Shown here: piece after piece, positions 1-7,939 of the stretch
Position numbering within the stretch: position 1 is the stretch's first letter
How the letters are laid out: each line of letters begins with the position of its first letter
Source of the DNA: JBFMCC01 sp037445635
GTDB taxonomy: Bacteria; Chloroflexota; Anaerolineae; Anaerolineales; Villigracilaceae
Assembly: GCA_037445635.1 (NCBI GenBank)
Contig: JBBIKC010000002.1
Span: forward strand, 1-64,000
Length of the DNA stretch: 64,000 bases
Direction: 5' to 3'
Made by a program: the position numbers and the translations under genes
Notes under the pieces: generated by a model
What the model saw: the letters and a program-made list of their open reading frames with translations, nothing else
Told to the model about the DNA's origin: nothing
Database searches by the model: none

Positions 1-2
1 TC

Positions 3-1154
3 AAGGCCATGCAGGATCAAGCCGCGGAACTTCCCTACGCCGCGCCGGGCATGACGACGAAGATACGCGCCCTTGCAAGCAAGGCTGTGGCAGATGTGAC
101 GCCGGGCGGAAAACTCAGCAAAATCCTGTTCACGCTCGGCGGGGCGGATGCCAACGAAAACGCCATCAAACTGGCGCGCGGCTACACCGGACGCTTCAAA
201 ATCCTGACCCGCTACCGTTCCTATCACGGCGCGACCATGGGCGCGATGGCCGCCACCGGCGATCCGCGCCGCCAGATGTGGGAGCCTGGCACCATGCCGG
301 GCGTGGTGCATTTCCTCGACCCCTATCGGTATCGCTCGACGTTCCACCGTACCAACCCAGATATTTCCGAAGCCGAATTCGCCCAGGATTATCTCAACCA
401 CCTCGAAGAGATCATTCAATATGAGGGGCCTGAAACCATCGCGGCGATCCTGATCGAATCGGTCACCGGCACGAACGGAATCATCATCCCGCCCGAGGGT
501 TATATGCAGGGCGTCCGCGCCCTGTGCGACAAATACGGCATCGCGATGATCGCCGACGAGGTGATGAGCGGATTCGGGCGCACGGGCAAATGGTTTGCGG
601 TGGATCACTGGGATGTGGTGCCTGACATCATGACGATGGCCAAGGGACTCACCTCGGCCTATGCACCGCTCGGCGCGGTCGCCATGCGACCCGAGGTTGC
701 CGCGGCTTTCGATGAGCGCGTCTTTGAATCCGGGCTGACGTACACCTCGCACCCGGTCTCGCTGGCGGCGGCGGTGGCAAACATCGAGGTGATGAAAGAG
801 GAACGGCTTGTCGAGCGCGCCGCAGGCCTGAGTCCGGTGCTGAAGCGCATGTTGACCGATCTAGGCGAGGCGCATCCCTCGGTCGGAGAGGTCCGCTCGA
901 TCGGCTTGTTCGGAATCCTGGAACTGGTCAAAGACAGAAAGACAAAAGAGCCGATGGCGCCGTGGAATGGAAGCAGCGCGGAGATGATTGCCTTCCGTAA
1001 ATACTGCCTTGAACACGGCTTGTTCCTTTACACGCACTGGCACACCGCGTTGATCATCCCGCCGTTGATTATCACGGAGGATCAACTGCGCGACGGATTC
1101 GATGTCCTGGATGCGGCGTTGCGAATCACAGATGGGGTTGTGAGGCGGGAATGA
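3..1154 (+). CDS. Class III pyridoxal-phosphate aminotransferase (5' truncated by window edge)
   Basis: The reading frame is open to the window edge, so the true start is upstream; about 381 residues are visible against roughly 430-460 for the family, so some 50-80 N-terminal residues are missing. The PLP-binding core is clear: a segment reading IADEVMSGFGRTGKWFA is followed by a short stretch with the Schiff-base lysine in MAKGLTSAY. The family moves an amino group from an omega-amine, taurine or gamma-aminobutyrate type donor to a keto acid in the cytoplasm; the substrate cannot be read from sequence. The stop overlaps the next gene by 4 bases (ATGA), suggesting translational coupling. Confidence 0.9.
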   Translation, partial: KAMQDQAAELPYAAPGMTTKIRALASKAVADVTPGGKLSKILFTLGGADANENAIKLARGYTGRFKILTRYRSYHGATMGAMAATGDPRRQMWEPGTMPGVVHFLDPYRYRSTFHRTNPDISEAEFAQDYLNHLEEIIQYEGPETIAAILIESVTGTNGIIIPPEGYMQGVRALCDKYGIAMIADEVMSGFGRTGKWFAVDHWDVVPDIMTMAKGLTSAYAPLGAVAMRPEVAAAFDERVFESGLTYTSHPVSLAAAVANIEVMKEERLVERAAGLSPVLKRMLTDLGEAHPSVGEVRSIGLFGILELVKDRKTKEPMAPWNGSSAEMIAFRKYCLEHGLFLYTHWHTALIIPPLIITEDQLRDGFDVLDAALRITDGVVRRE

Positions 1155-3148
1155 ATCTCTCGTACGCAATCTGGCTGTCCATTTCGGGGGCGGTCGCGCT
1201 GGTCGTCGCAGGCTTCGCGTGGCGGCGCAGGCCCGCGCCCGGCGCGGCTTCGCTGGCGACGCTCATGCTGGTAATGTCAATTTGGACGCTGACATACGCC
1301 GTATTCTGGCTGGCGACGTCCTCTTCGGCAAAATATTTCTGGTTGAACGCGACCTACTTCGGGGTCGTGTTCGTACCGGTCGTGTTCTTTGTTTTTGTTC
1401 TCGAATACGCGGGCCACGCGCACTGGTTGCCCCGCCGCGGCGTTGGGTATTTGTTGGTCCTGCCCGTTTTAACTCTCTTATTCCTGTGGACGGATCCCCT
1501 GCACGGTTTGTTCTTTGCGGGGCTGCGCCGGCCGGAGGACAGCGTGTTGATGCATGGCGGGCCATGGTTTTGGTTGAACGTGGTCTACTCGTATAGCCTG
1601 GTCGTCATCGGCTTTGTCATGATCTTGCGGAAATTCGTGACGGCCATCGGGGTCTATCGCAGCCAGGCGGGGATAATTCTTGTCGGCGCCCTCCTGCCGT
1701 TGATCGGAAATCTGTCTGCCCTCCTGGAAGTGAGTCCCGTGTCAGACCTGGATGTGACGCCCATCCTGTTTACGGCTACCGGCGTCCTGTTCGCGCAGGG
1801 GCTGTTCGGCTATCGTATGCTGGACCTGATTCCCATCTCGCGCGATACGTTGATCGAAACGATGGATGAGGGCATCCTGGTGCTGGACCTGCAGGGACGC
1901 GTGGTGGACATCAACCCGGCCGCCATGGCCTATGCCGACCGCGGCGCAGTCTCGCCCATTGGCAAGCCGGTGCGGGAGGTGTATTCGACCTGGGGAAAAT
2001 TCCTCAAAAAGTATTCAGCCATATTCGAAGCGCACGACGAGATTGTCCTGAATGGCAATCCGCCCCGCTATTTGGACGTGCGCATCAAGCCGCTGCGCGA
2101 CCTGCTGGGAAGGGTCACCGGCCGCCTCGTCACCTGGCGGGACATCACAGAGCAGAAACTTACGGAACGGCAGTTGAGAAAATTCTTCCTCGCCGTGGAG
2201 CACAGTCCGGCCTCCATCGTGATCACGGATGCGGAAGGCGTGATCGAATATGTCAACCCGCAATTCACCGAAATGACGGGTTTTACCGCGGCAGATGCAA
2301 TCGGGAACACCCCGCGCATTCTCAAATCGGGTGAGACGCAAAACGAGGTCTATGAGGACCTGTGGACGACCATCCTGTCCGGGCGGGAATGGCAGGGCGA
2401 ATTGCTCAACCGCAGGAAGACGGGCGACCTCTACTGGGAATTCACCCACATATCCCCCGTTCTGGACGAACAAGGCGTTATCACTCATTTCATCGCGATC
2501 AAGGAAGACATCACGAAGCGGAGGCGGGACGACGCCGAAATACGCGCCGCAAACGCCCGTTTGGAGATCAATTACGCGGAGATCCAGCGCCTGCACGCGC
2601 AATTGCGGGAGGAGGCCATCCGCGACAGTCTGACGCGCCTGTTCAATCGGCGCTACATGGAAGAGACGCTCGAACGCGAACTCTCGCGCGCCGAACGCGA
2701 AAGGCACCCGCTCAGCCTGGTGATGATTGACGTGGATGAGTTCAAGTACATCAACGATCACTTCGGCCATCGCGCCGGGGACGCTGTCTTGCAAACGCTC
2801 GGCACGCTGCTCCTGGAAAATACGCGGATCAGCGACGTGGCCTGCCGTTACGGTGGAGACGAGATGCTGGTCGTCATGCCGTCCGCCTCCTTTGCCGACG
2901 CACTCCAGCGCGCCCATGAACTGCGCTCGGCCTTTTCCGTGCTTGGATTTACCTTTGGTGAGGTGACCCATTCCACCACACTCTCGCTTGGTGTAGCCTC
3001 CTTTCCCGACCACGGCAGGAATCCCAACGAGTTGCTGGGTGCGGCGGACAGGGCCTTATATATAGCCAAAGCAAAGCGAAATGCAGTGTGCGGGTTCGAC
3101 CCTGAAAGCATGACCCGCCATCCCGGCCAACCCTCGGTCATCTCGTAA
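1151..3148 (+). CDS. Membrane PAS-PAS-GGDEF diguanylate cyclase
   Basis: The 665-residue protein starts with about seven hydrophobic segments (residues 1-230) resembling the histidine-kinase N-terminal 7TM sensor domain. Two PAS domains follow (about 235-345 and 350-460), then a short coiled coil and a C-terminal GGDEF domain (about 490-650). The domain would make cyclic di-GMP from two GTP. The signature reads GGDEM at residues 568-572, so the last position differs from GGDEF, but the metal-binding residues are kept. An RISD I-site (RxxD) lies five residues upstream, suggesting product inhibition. No EAL domain is present. It overlaps the aminotransferase stop by 4 bases. Confidence 0.88.
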   Translation: MNLSYAIWLSISGAVALVVAGFAWRRRPAPGAASLATLMLVMSIWTLTYAVFWLATSSSAKYFWLNATYFGVVFVPVVFFVFVLEYAGHAHWLPRRGVGYLLVLPVLTLLFLWTDPLHGLFFAGLRRPEDSVLMHGGPWFWLNVVYSYSLVVIGFVMILRKFVTAIGVYRSQAGIILVGALLPLIGNLSALLEVSPVSDLDVTPILFTATGVLFAQGLFGYRMLDLIPISRDTLIETMDEGILVLDLQGRVVDINPAAMAYADRGAVSPIGKPVREVYSTWGKFLKKYSAIFEAHDEIVLNGNPPRYLDVRIKPLRDLLGRVTGRLVTWRDITEQKLTERQLRKFFLAVEHSPASIVITDAEGVIEYVNPQFTEMTGFTAADAIGNTPRILKSGETQNEVYEDLWTTILSGREWQGELLNRRKTGDLYWEFTHISPVLDEQGVITHFIAIKEDITKRRRDDAEIRAANARLEINYAEIQRLHAQLREEAIRDSLTRLFNRRYMEETLERELSRAERERHPLSLVMIDVDEFKYINDHFGHRAGDAVLQTLGTLLLENTRISDVACRYGGDEMLVVMPSASFADALQRAHELRSAFSVLGFTFGEVTHSTTLSLGVASFPDHGRNPNELLGAADRALYIAKAKRNAVCGFDPESMTRHPGQPSVIS

Positions 3149-3257
3149 GGACATTGCTTTCAATTTCGACGACCAGAAAGGGCGGACGGTAATAATCCGA
3201 CGGGCAGTGTCGTCTCAATACTCTGGAAAACAAACTCATGAAACTGGTGTGGAAAAC

Positions 3258-4199
3258 ATGTCATCGAATGGAAATGCTAAACATGCGAAAGTCCTGATAC
3301 TGGGTTCTGGGCCTGCGGGATATGCCGCGGCGCTCTACGCGGCGCGTGCCGAGTTGAAACCTATCGTTCTGACCGGCCTACAACTGGGCGGTCAGGCCGC
3401 TTTGACCTATACCATCGAGAACTATCCCGGCTTCCCCGAGGGTGTGGGCGGCGCGCAGCTTGGAGAGTTGTTCCAGAAACAGGCCGAACACTTTGGGGCG
3501 GAAACGGAGTTCGACATCGCCAATGAGGTGGACCTCTCGCGGCGGCCCTACAAGGTCAAGGCGGATAACGGCGAATACCTGGCCGACGCGCTGATCATCA
3601 GCACCGGGGCCAGTCCGAACCACCTCAACGTTCCGGGCGAGACCGAGTTGACGGGGCGCGGCGTCTCCTACTGCGCCACCTGCGACGGCTGGTTCTTCAA
3701 GGATAAAAAAGTCGTGATCGTGGGCGGCGGCGACAGCGCCATCGAGGAGGGACTCTTCATCACGCGCTACGCCTCGTCCGTGACCATCGTCCACCGCCGC
3801 GGCGAATTGCGCGCCAGCCCATTGCTGCAAAAACGCGCCAGGGAACACCCGAAGATCAATTTCATCTGGAACACGGTCGTCACCGAGGTGATCGGCGCAG
3901 ATAAACTCGAGGCGGTCCGCCTGAAGAACATGAAGACGGGCGAGGAGACTATCTTCGAAACAGACGGCCTGTTCATCTTCATCGGCCATACGCCCAACAC
4001 GCAGATTTTCAAAGGCCAGCTGGAAATGGATGACCTGGGCTATATCAAGGTCAATCAAAAGATGGAGACCAGCGTGCCCGGGGTCTACGCGGCGGGCGAA
4101 GCGGCCGATCCGCACTTTCGCCAGGTAATTACCTCGGCTGGCATGGGCGCGGCCGCGGCTATTCAGGCCACGCGGTTCCTCGAATCCGAGGAACATTGA
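3258..4199 (+). CDS. trxB: Thioredoxin reductase
   Basis: A 313-residue NADPH:thioredoxin oxidoreductase of the low-molecular-weight type. It has an FAD-binding GSGPAG at residues 16-21, the redox pair CATC at 139-142, an NADPH-binding GGGDSAIEE motif just after it, and a C-terminal FAD motif near GVYAAGEAAD. The frame could start at 3207, but the ATG at 3258 matches the family's length and gives the normal position of the first FAD motif. No thioredoxin gene is adjacent. A strong terminator follows at once, so it is probably monocistronic. Confidence 0.93.
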   Translation: MSSNGNAKHAKVLILGSGPAGYAAALYAARAELKPIVLTGLQLGGQAALTYTIENYPGFPEGVGGAQLGELFQKQAEHFGAETEFDIANEVDLSRRPYKVKADNGEYLADALIISTGASPNHLNVPGETELTGRGVSYCATCDGWFFKDKKVVIVGGGDSAIEEGLFITRYASSVTIVHRRGELRASPLLQKRAREHPKINFIWNTVVTEVIGADKLEAVRLKNMKTGEETIFETDGLFIFIGHTPNTQIFKGQLEMDDLGYIKVNQKMETSVPGVYAAGEAADPHFRQVITSAGMGAAAAIQATRFLESEEH

Positions 4200-4203
4200 C
4201 AAG

Positions 4204-4254
4204 AATCAAAGCGACTTCCGCCAAAATAAGCCGGGGGAAGTCGCTTTGATTTTG
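4204..4254 (+). terminator. Intrinsic terminator after trxB
   Basis: A 15-bp perfect stem (4204-4218 pairing with 4237-4251) is followed by a run of T. It lies 5 bases after the trxB stop codon. Confidence 0.85.
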
Positions 4255-4353
4255 CACCCTTCCAAATGTGACCCTCAAAATATGACAAAATGAACTACAT
4301 TTTGCCGAAACAATCGGATAGAATCGACACAAAATCGCAGTATTGGAGGATTG

Positions 4354-5292
4354 ATGGGTAACAAGATTTCCATAATCGGCGCCGGTATGACCGGGGCGAC
4401 CACCGCCCACTGGCTGGCCGAGCGCGAACTGGCGGACCTCGTCCTTGTGGATGTCGTGGAGGGTATGCCTCAAGGAAAGGGCCTGGATATGTTCGAAGCC
4501 ATGCCGATCATCGGCAAGGATGTCGAGATCGTCGGCTCGAACGATTACGCGGCTACCAGAGGCTCGGATATCATCGTCATCACCGCAGGCTTGCCGCGCA
4601 AGCCGGGCATGTCGCGCGATGACCTGCTGACGGCCAACGCCGAGATCGTCGGCAAAGCCGCCACCGAGACGTTGAAGCATTCGCCCGATGCCATCTATAT
4701 CGTGTTGACCAATCCGCTCGACACGATGGCCTATTTGACCATGAAACTGACCGGACTGCCGCGTGAGCGCGTGGTCGGTCAGGCGGGGATCCTCGATTCG
4801 GCGCGGATGCGCGCCTTCGTCGCGCTCGAAACGGGCGTCAGCGTCGAGAATATCGCGTGTTACGTCCTCGGCGGTCACGGCGACGAGATGGTTCCGCTGA
4901 CGCGTCATTCCAACATCGCGGGCGTGCCCCTGCGCGACTATCTCCCCGCCGACAAACTCGAAGCCATCGTCAACCGCACGCGTAAGGGCGGCGGCGAGAT
5001 CGTCAACCTGCTCAAGACGGGTTCGGCCTTCTATGCTCCGTCTGCGGCCGTGGCGCAAATGGCCGAAGCAATTCTCAAGGACAAACACCTCATCGTCCCG
5101 TGCGCGGCGTACATGCAGGGTGAATACGGCCTGAAGGATATGTTCTTCGGCGTGCCTGTGATGCTTGGACGCAAAGGGGTCGAGAAGATCGTCGAGTACA
5201 GCCTCGACGCGGAGGAAAAAGCCGCCCTCGAAAAATCGGCCGCAGCCGTCAAAGAGGTCCACGACGCACTGCGGAATTTGGTGAAACTATAA
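4354..5292 (+). CDS. mdh: Malate dehydrogenase (NAD-dependent)
   Basis: A 312-residue LDH-like malate dehydrogenase that oxidises malate to oxaloacetate in the TCA cycle. The N-terminal dinucleotide fold reads IGAGMTGATTAHW. The substrate-binding loop contains LPRKPGMSRDD, whose arginines bind the dicarboxylate, and the catalytic histidine lies in GGHGDEMVPLTRHS. The ATG at 4354 is chosen over an in-frame TTG at 4351 because GGAGGA ends 3 bases before it. It is followed by citrate synthase, the next enzyme to use its product, which supports the call. Length is typical. Confidence 0.95.
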   Translation: MGNKISIIGAGMTGATTAHWLAERELADLVLVDVVEGMPQGKGLDMFEAMPIIGKDVEIVGSNDYAATRGSDIIVITAGLPRKPGMSRDDLLTANAEIVGKAATETLKHSPDAIYIVLTNPLDTMAYLTMKLTGLPRERVVGQAGILDSARMRAFVALETGVSVENIACYVLGGHGDEMVPLTRHSNIAGVPLRDYLPADKLEAIVNRTRKGGGEIVNLLKTGSAFYAPSAAVAQMAEAILKDKHLIVPCAAYMQGEYGLKDMFFGVPVMLGRKGVEKIVEYSLDAEEKAALEKSAAAVKEVHDALRNLVKL

Positions 5293-5304
5293 ACCCTTAT
5301 TATG

Positions 5305-5364
5305 GGCACAGCGGGCTGATATGCAGATGATATTATGAGTTGACCCGCTGTGCCTTATTCTTTT
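5305..5364 (+). terminator. Long-loop hairpin between mdh and citrate synthase (terminator or attenuator)
   Basis: An 11-bp perfect GC-rich stem (5305-5315 with 5344-5354) encloses a 28-base loop and is followed by TTATTCTTTT. The T-rich tail runs directly into the ribosome binding site of citrate synthase (TTGGAGGT, 5363-5370). It may end mdh transcripts or control gltA expression. Confidence 0.6.
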
Positions 5365-5374
5365 GGAGGTTTCC

Positions 5375-6691
5375 ATGATCCTGCACGATAAGATTTCAGC
5401 CCAACTCCCCGCCTGGCGCGAGCGAATCAAGGCCCTCGCCAAGGAACACGCCGAGGTCGTGGTGGACCAGGTCACGGTCGGACAGATCGTGGGCGGGATG
5501 CGCGACATCAAGTCCCTGCTGACCGACGTCTCTTTCGTGGACCCGGCGGAGGGCATCCGTTTTCGCGGCATGTCCATCCCCGAGGTACTGGCCGCACTTC
5601 CCAGACCTGAGGGCGCGGAAATGCCCTACGTGGGTGGCCTGTATTACCTCTTGATGGTGGGCGAAGTACCTACGAAGGAGCAAGCCGAAGCGGTGGAGGC
5701 GGAATGGATCAAGCGCTGTCACGTCCCCCAGCACGTCTTCGACATGCTCCGCGCCATGCCGAAGGGCACGCATCCGATGACTCTGTTCGTCCTTGCCATT
5801 CAGTCGCTGGAGACCCAGTCCGAATTCGCGCGCAGGTATCAGGAAGGGATGAAGAAGGATGAGTACTGGATGCCCGCGCTGGAGGATTCGCTCAACCTGA
5901 CCGCCGAACTGCCGGTCGTGGCGGCTTTCATCTACAGCCTGAAATATCGCGACGGGAAACAACCTGAACTTGATCCCAATCTGGACTACGGCGCGAACTT
6001 CGCCAAAATGATCGGCGTGAAAGACCAGAAGGGCTACGCCGACCTGGCGCGACTGTACTTCATCCTGCACTCGGATCACGAGTCGGGCAACGTCAGCGCG
6101 CACGCCACGCACCTGGTTGGCTCCTCGCTGGCGGACATCTACTACGCGTTCTCGGCCGGCATGTGCGGGCTGGCCGGTCCCCTGCACGGCCTCGCCAACC
6201 AGGAATGTCTCGGCTGGCTGTTGGACGTGCACAAGAAATTCGGCGGTGTGCCCTCGCGCGAGGACTTGTACAAATTCGCCTGGGATACGCTCAACAGCGG
6301 CAAGGTGATTCCGGGATACGGCCACGCGGTCCTGCGCGTGCCCGATCCGCGCTTCACGGCGCAGATGGAGTTTGCCAAGAAACACTTCCCGCAGGATGAA
6401 CTGGTCCGACTCGCAGACATGGTCTTCGACGTGGTGCCGGCCGTGCTCAAGGAGCAGGGCAAAGCCAAGAATCCCGCCCCTAATGTGGACGCCATCAGCG
6501 GCACGCTCCAGTACTACTACGGCGTGCGCGAGTTCGATTTCTACACGGTGCTGTTCGGCGTCGGCCGCGCCCTCGGCGTGACGGCCAACTACGTGTGGGC
6601 GCGCGCCCTGGGCCAGCCCATCGAGCGGCCCAAGTCGCTGACCACGAAGATGCTGGAAGACGCCGTGCAAAAGGCGCTCCAGCCTGCGTAA
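5375..6691 (+). CDS. gltA: Citrate (Si)-synthase
   Basis: A 438-residue citrate synthase that condenses oxaloacetate and acetyl-CoA. The sequence GLAGPLHGLANQE with its catalytic histidine, the second histidine in PGYGHAVLR followed by DPR, and the aspartate in EFDFYTVLFGVGRALG form the usual active site. Length and motif spelling resemble the eukaryotic/mitochondrial-like group rather than the E. coli hexamer. The ATG at 5375 follows TTGGAGGT closely; the TTG at 5363 lies in that site and is rejected. It pairs with mdh upstream, although the hairpin between them may separate or modulate expression. Confidence 0.94.
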   Translation: MILHDKISAQLPAWRERIKALAKEHAEVVVDQVTVGQIVGGMRDIKSLLTDVSFVDPAEGIRFRGMSIPEVLAALPRPEGAEMPYVGGLYYLLMVGEVPTKEQAEAVEAEWIKRCHVPQHVFDMLRAMPKGTHPMTLFVLAIQSLETQSEFARRYQEGMKKDEYWMPALEDSLNLTAELPVVAAFIYSLKYRDGKQPELDPNLDYGANFAKMIGVKDQKGYADLARLYFILHSDHESGNVSAHATHLVGSSLADIYYAFSAGMCGLAGPLHGLANQECLGWLLDVHKKFGGVPSREDLYKFAWDTLNSGKVIPGYGHAVLRVPDPRFTAQMEFAKKHFPQDELVRLADMVFDVVPAVLKEQGKAKNPAPNVDAISGTLQYYYGVREFDFYTVLFGVGRALGVTANYVWARALGQPIERPKSLTTKMLEDAVQKALQPA

Positions 6692-6819
6692 CATCTGGAA
6701 CCGCGAAGGATCAAAGAACGCGAAGGGAATCGGTCTTCGCGAAGGTTCGAAAAGACTTCGTGGTCTTCGCCTCTTCGCGGTGGAATCTTTTGATTGCGCT
6801 GGAAGCCGCGCCTGTTTCA
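6692..6819. repeat. Intergenic CGCGAAG-type dispersed inverted repeat
   Basis: The gap after citrate synthase holds repeated CGCGAAG on the left and its complement CTTCGCG/CTTCGCC on the right. The left half (from about 6702) can fold back on the right half (to about 6783). Related elements lie at 20005-20090, 39526-39620 and 40390-40480. No gene is visible. Confidence 0.55.
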
Positions 6820-6858
6820 AAACCTCCCGAAGTTCGCCGCTTCGGGAGGTTTGCTTTT
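6820..6858. terminator. Bidirectional intrinsic terminator between convergent genes
   Basis: A perfect 13-bp stem (6820-6832 with 6840-6852) with a 7-base loop is followed by GCTTTT on the plus strand. It separates gltA from the convergent minus-strand gene whose stop is at 6858. Confidence 0.85.
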
Positions 6859-7118
6859 CAGGACTTCATGCCCGGGTGATCGTCGCTTGCCAGGTCGAAT
6901 TTGACTAAGCGGACGACGCGCGCCCGGTCGCGCAGATACCAGGGGACCATCTGGCGCGCGTGCTCGACATTTTCTGCCTCCACGATGGCCCAGCCCGTGT
7001 GGTCGTCGTCCTTGCAGCCCCACTCGAAATGATGCAGGTAGCCCGCCGCGTGCAGGTCGTGCAGGACCTGTTCGCACTTCTCGAGTGGATGAGGCGACTC
7101 AATAAGATAGCGGTTCAT
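6858..7118 (-). CDS. Small conserved hypothetical protein
   Basis: An 86-residue soluble protein without signal or membrane segments. It has a compact alpha-beta look (RYLIESPH..., GWAIVEAENVEHARQMVPW, RVVRLVKFD) typical of small ferredoxin-like or dimeric alpha-beta barrel folds. I do not recognise a named family. The ATG at 7118 is preferred over the GTG at 7127 because AGGTGA lies 6 bases ahead of it. The function cannot be read from sequence. It sits 41 bases downstream of the next hypothetical gene on the same strand and may share its transcript. Confidence 0.7.
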   Translation of the reverse strand: MNRYLIESPHPLEKCEQVLHDLHAAGYLHHFEWGCKDDDHTGWAIVEAENVEHARQMVPWYLRDRARVVRLVKFDLASDDHPGMKS

Positions 7119-7159
7119 TTTCTTCACCTGTTTACCGATAAGACTTGCGGTTTTGACGG

Positions 7160-7834
7160 CTACTTTCTTCCCATCGCCGAAATGGCCTGCATGAGCGCGT
7201 TCGCCACCAGCTCACCGGACTGAGCGCGGTGCGGCGATTGTCCCATCGGCCCGCCGGAGATGAGGGCGGAGATGGCGGCCTGCACGTTGTCTTGTCCCTG
7301 CTGTTTGGCGCCCAGAAAAGCCATGCCTGCATTGAGCAAAGCCCCGACATCGTTCGCGTCGAGTTTCTCTCCTTTGGTCAAATCCATGATGGCATCCAGC
7401 GCGCCGCCTTGATTGCTTTGCGCCGGCGGCATGCCTCCGCCGAGCAGGGACTGCACCAGCATCATGGCATTGTTGGGCGTGACACTCTGTCCCTCGAACT
7501 GCCGGGCGGCCTGCGCCAGCCCCTGCGAATAGACCTTGGCCGAACCGCTTGTCCCATGCACGGCGAGGTATTGGCTTGCATGCGCCAGCTGCTGAGATGG
7601 CGGCGCGCCCGCCTTGCTGGACAGCGCTTTCGTAATCATGTCGAAGATCTGAACCATGTTATCGCCATGATTCTGGTTATACGCGTCGGCCTGATTCAAC
7701 GCGCCCTTATTCGCCGCCAGCGCCTGCGTGGCCATGTTGAACAACGAGGCCAGGTCCAATCCCTGCGAAGGCTTGGCCGGGCGGGATGTTTGTGCCGGTC
7801 GCCGGGGCGCCTTTTTGATTTGCTTCTTTTCCAT
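7160..7834 (-). CDS. Hypothetical Ala/Gln-rich helical protein
   Basis: A 224-residue protein with a basic N-terminal tail (MEKKQIKKAPRRPAQ) and then a mostly helical, Ala/Gln/Gly-rich body. Repeated short helices such as LASLFNMATQALAANKGALNQ and NDVGALLNAGMAFLGAKQQ alternate with Gly/Pro loops. There is no signal peptide, membrane segment or catalytic motif. It faintly resembles uncharacterised DUF-type proteins known from fungi and some bacteria, but I would not assign a family. Its start (ATG at 7834) is preceded by a purine-rich stretch. Confidence 0.65.
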   Translation of the reverse strand: MEKKQIKKAPRRPAQTSRPAKPSQGLDLASLFNMATQALAANKGALNQADAYNQNHGDNMVQIFDMITKALSSKAGAPPSQQLAHASQYLAVHGTSGSAKVYSQGLAQAARQFEGQSVTPNNAMMLVQSLLGGGMPPAQSNQGGALDAIMDLTKGEKLDANDVGALLNAGMAFLGAKQQGQDNVQAAISALISGGPMGQSPHRAQSGELVANALMQAISAMGRK

Positions 7835-7939
7835 GTTTGATCATTCCTTTCTTCCCATATTGTATCAAATTTCAGGAAATCATAATCTTGGAATAGATGG
7901 CCTGCCTGCCGTTTGGATGGCGGGTCTCCGAATCCAGGT

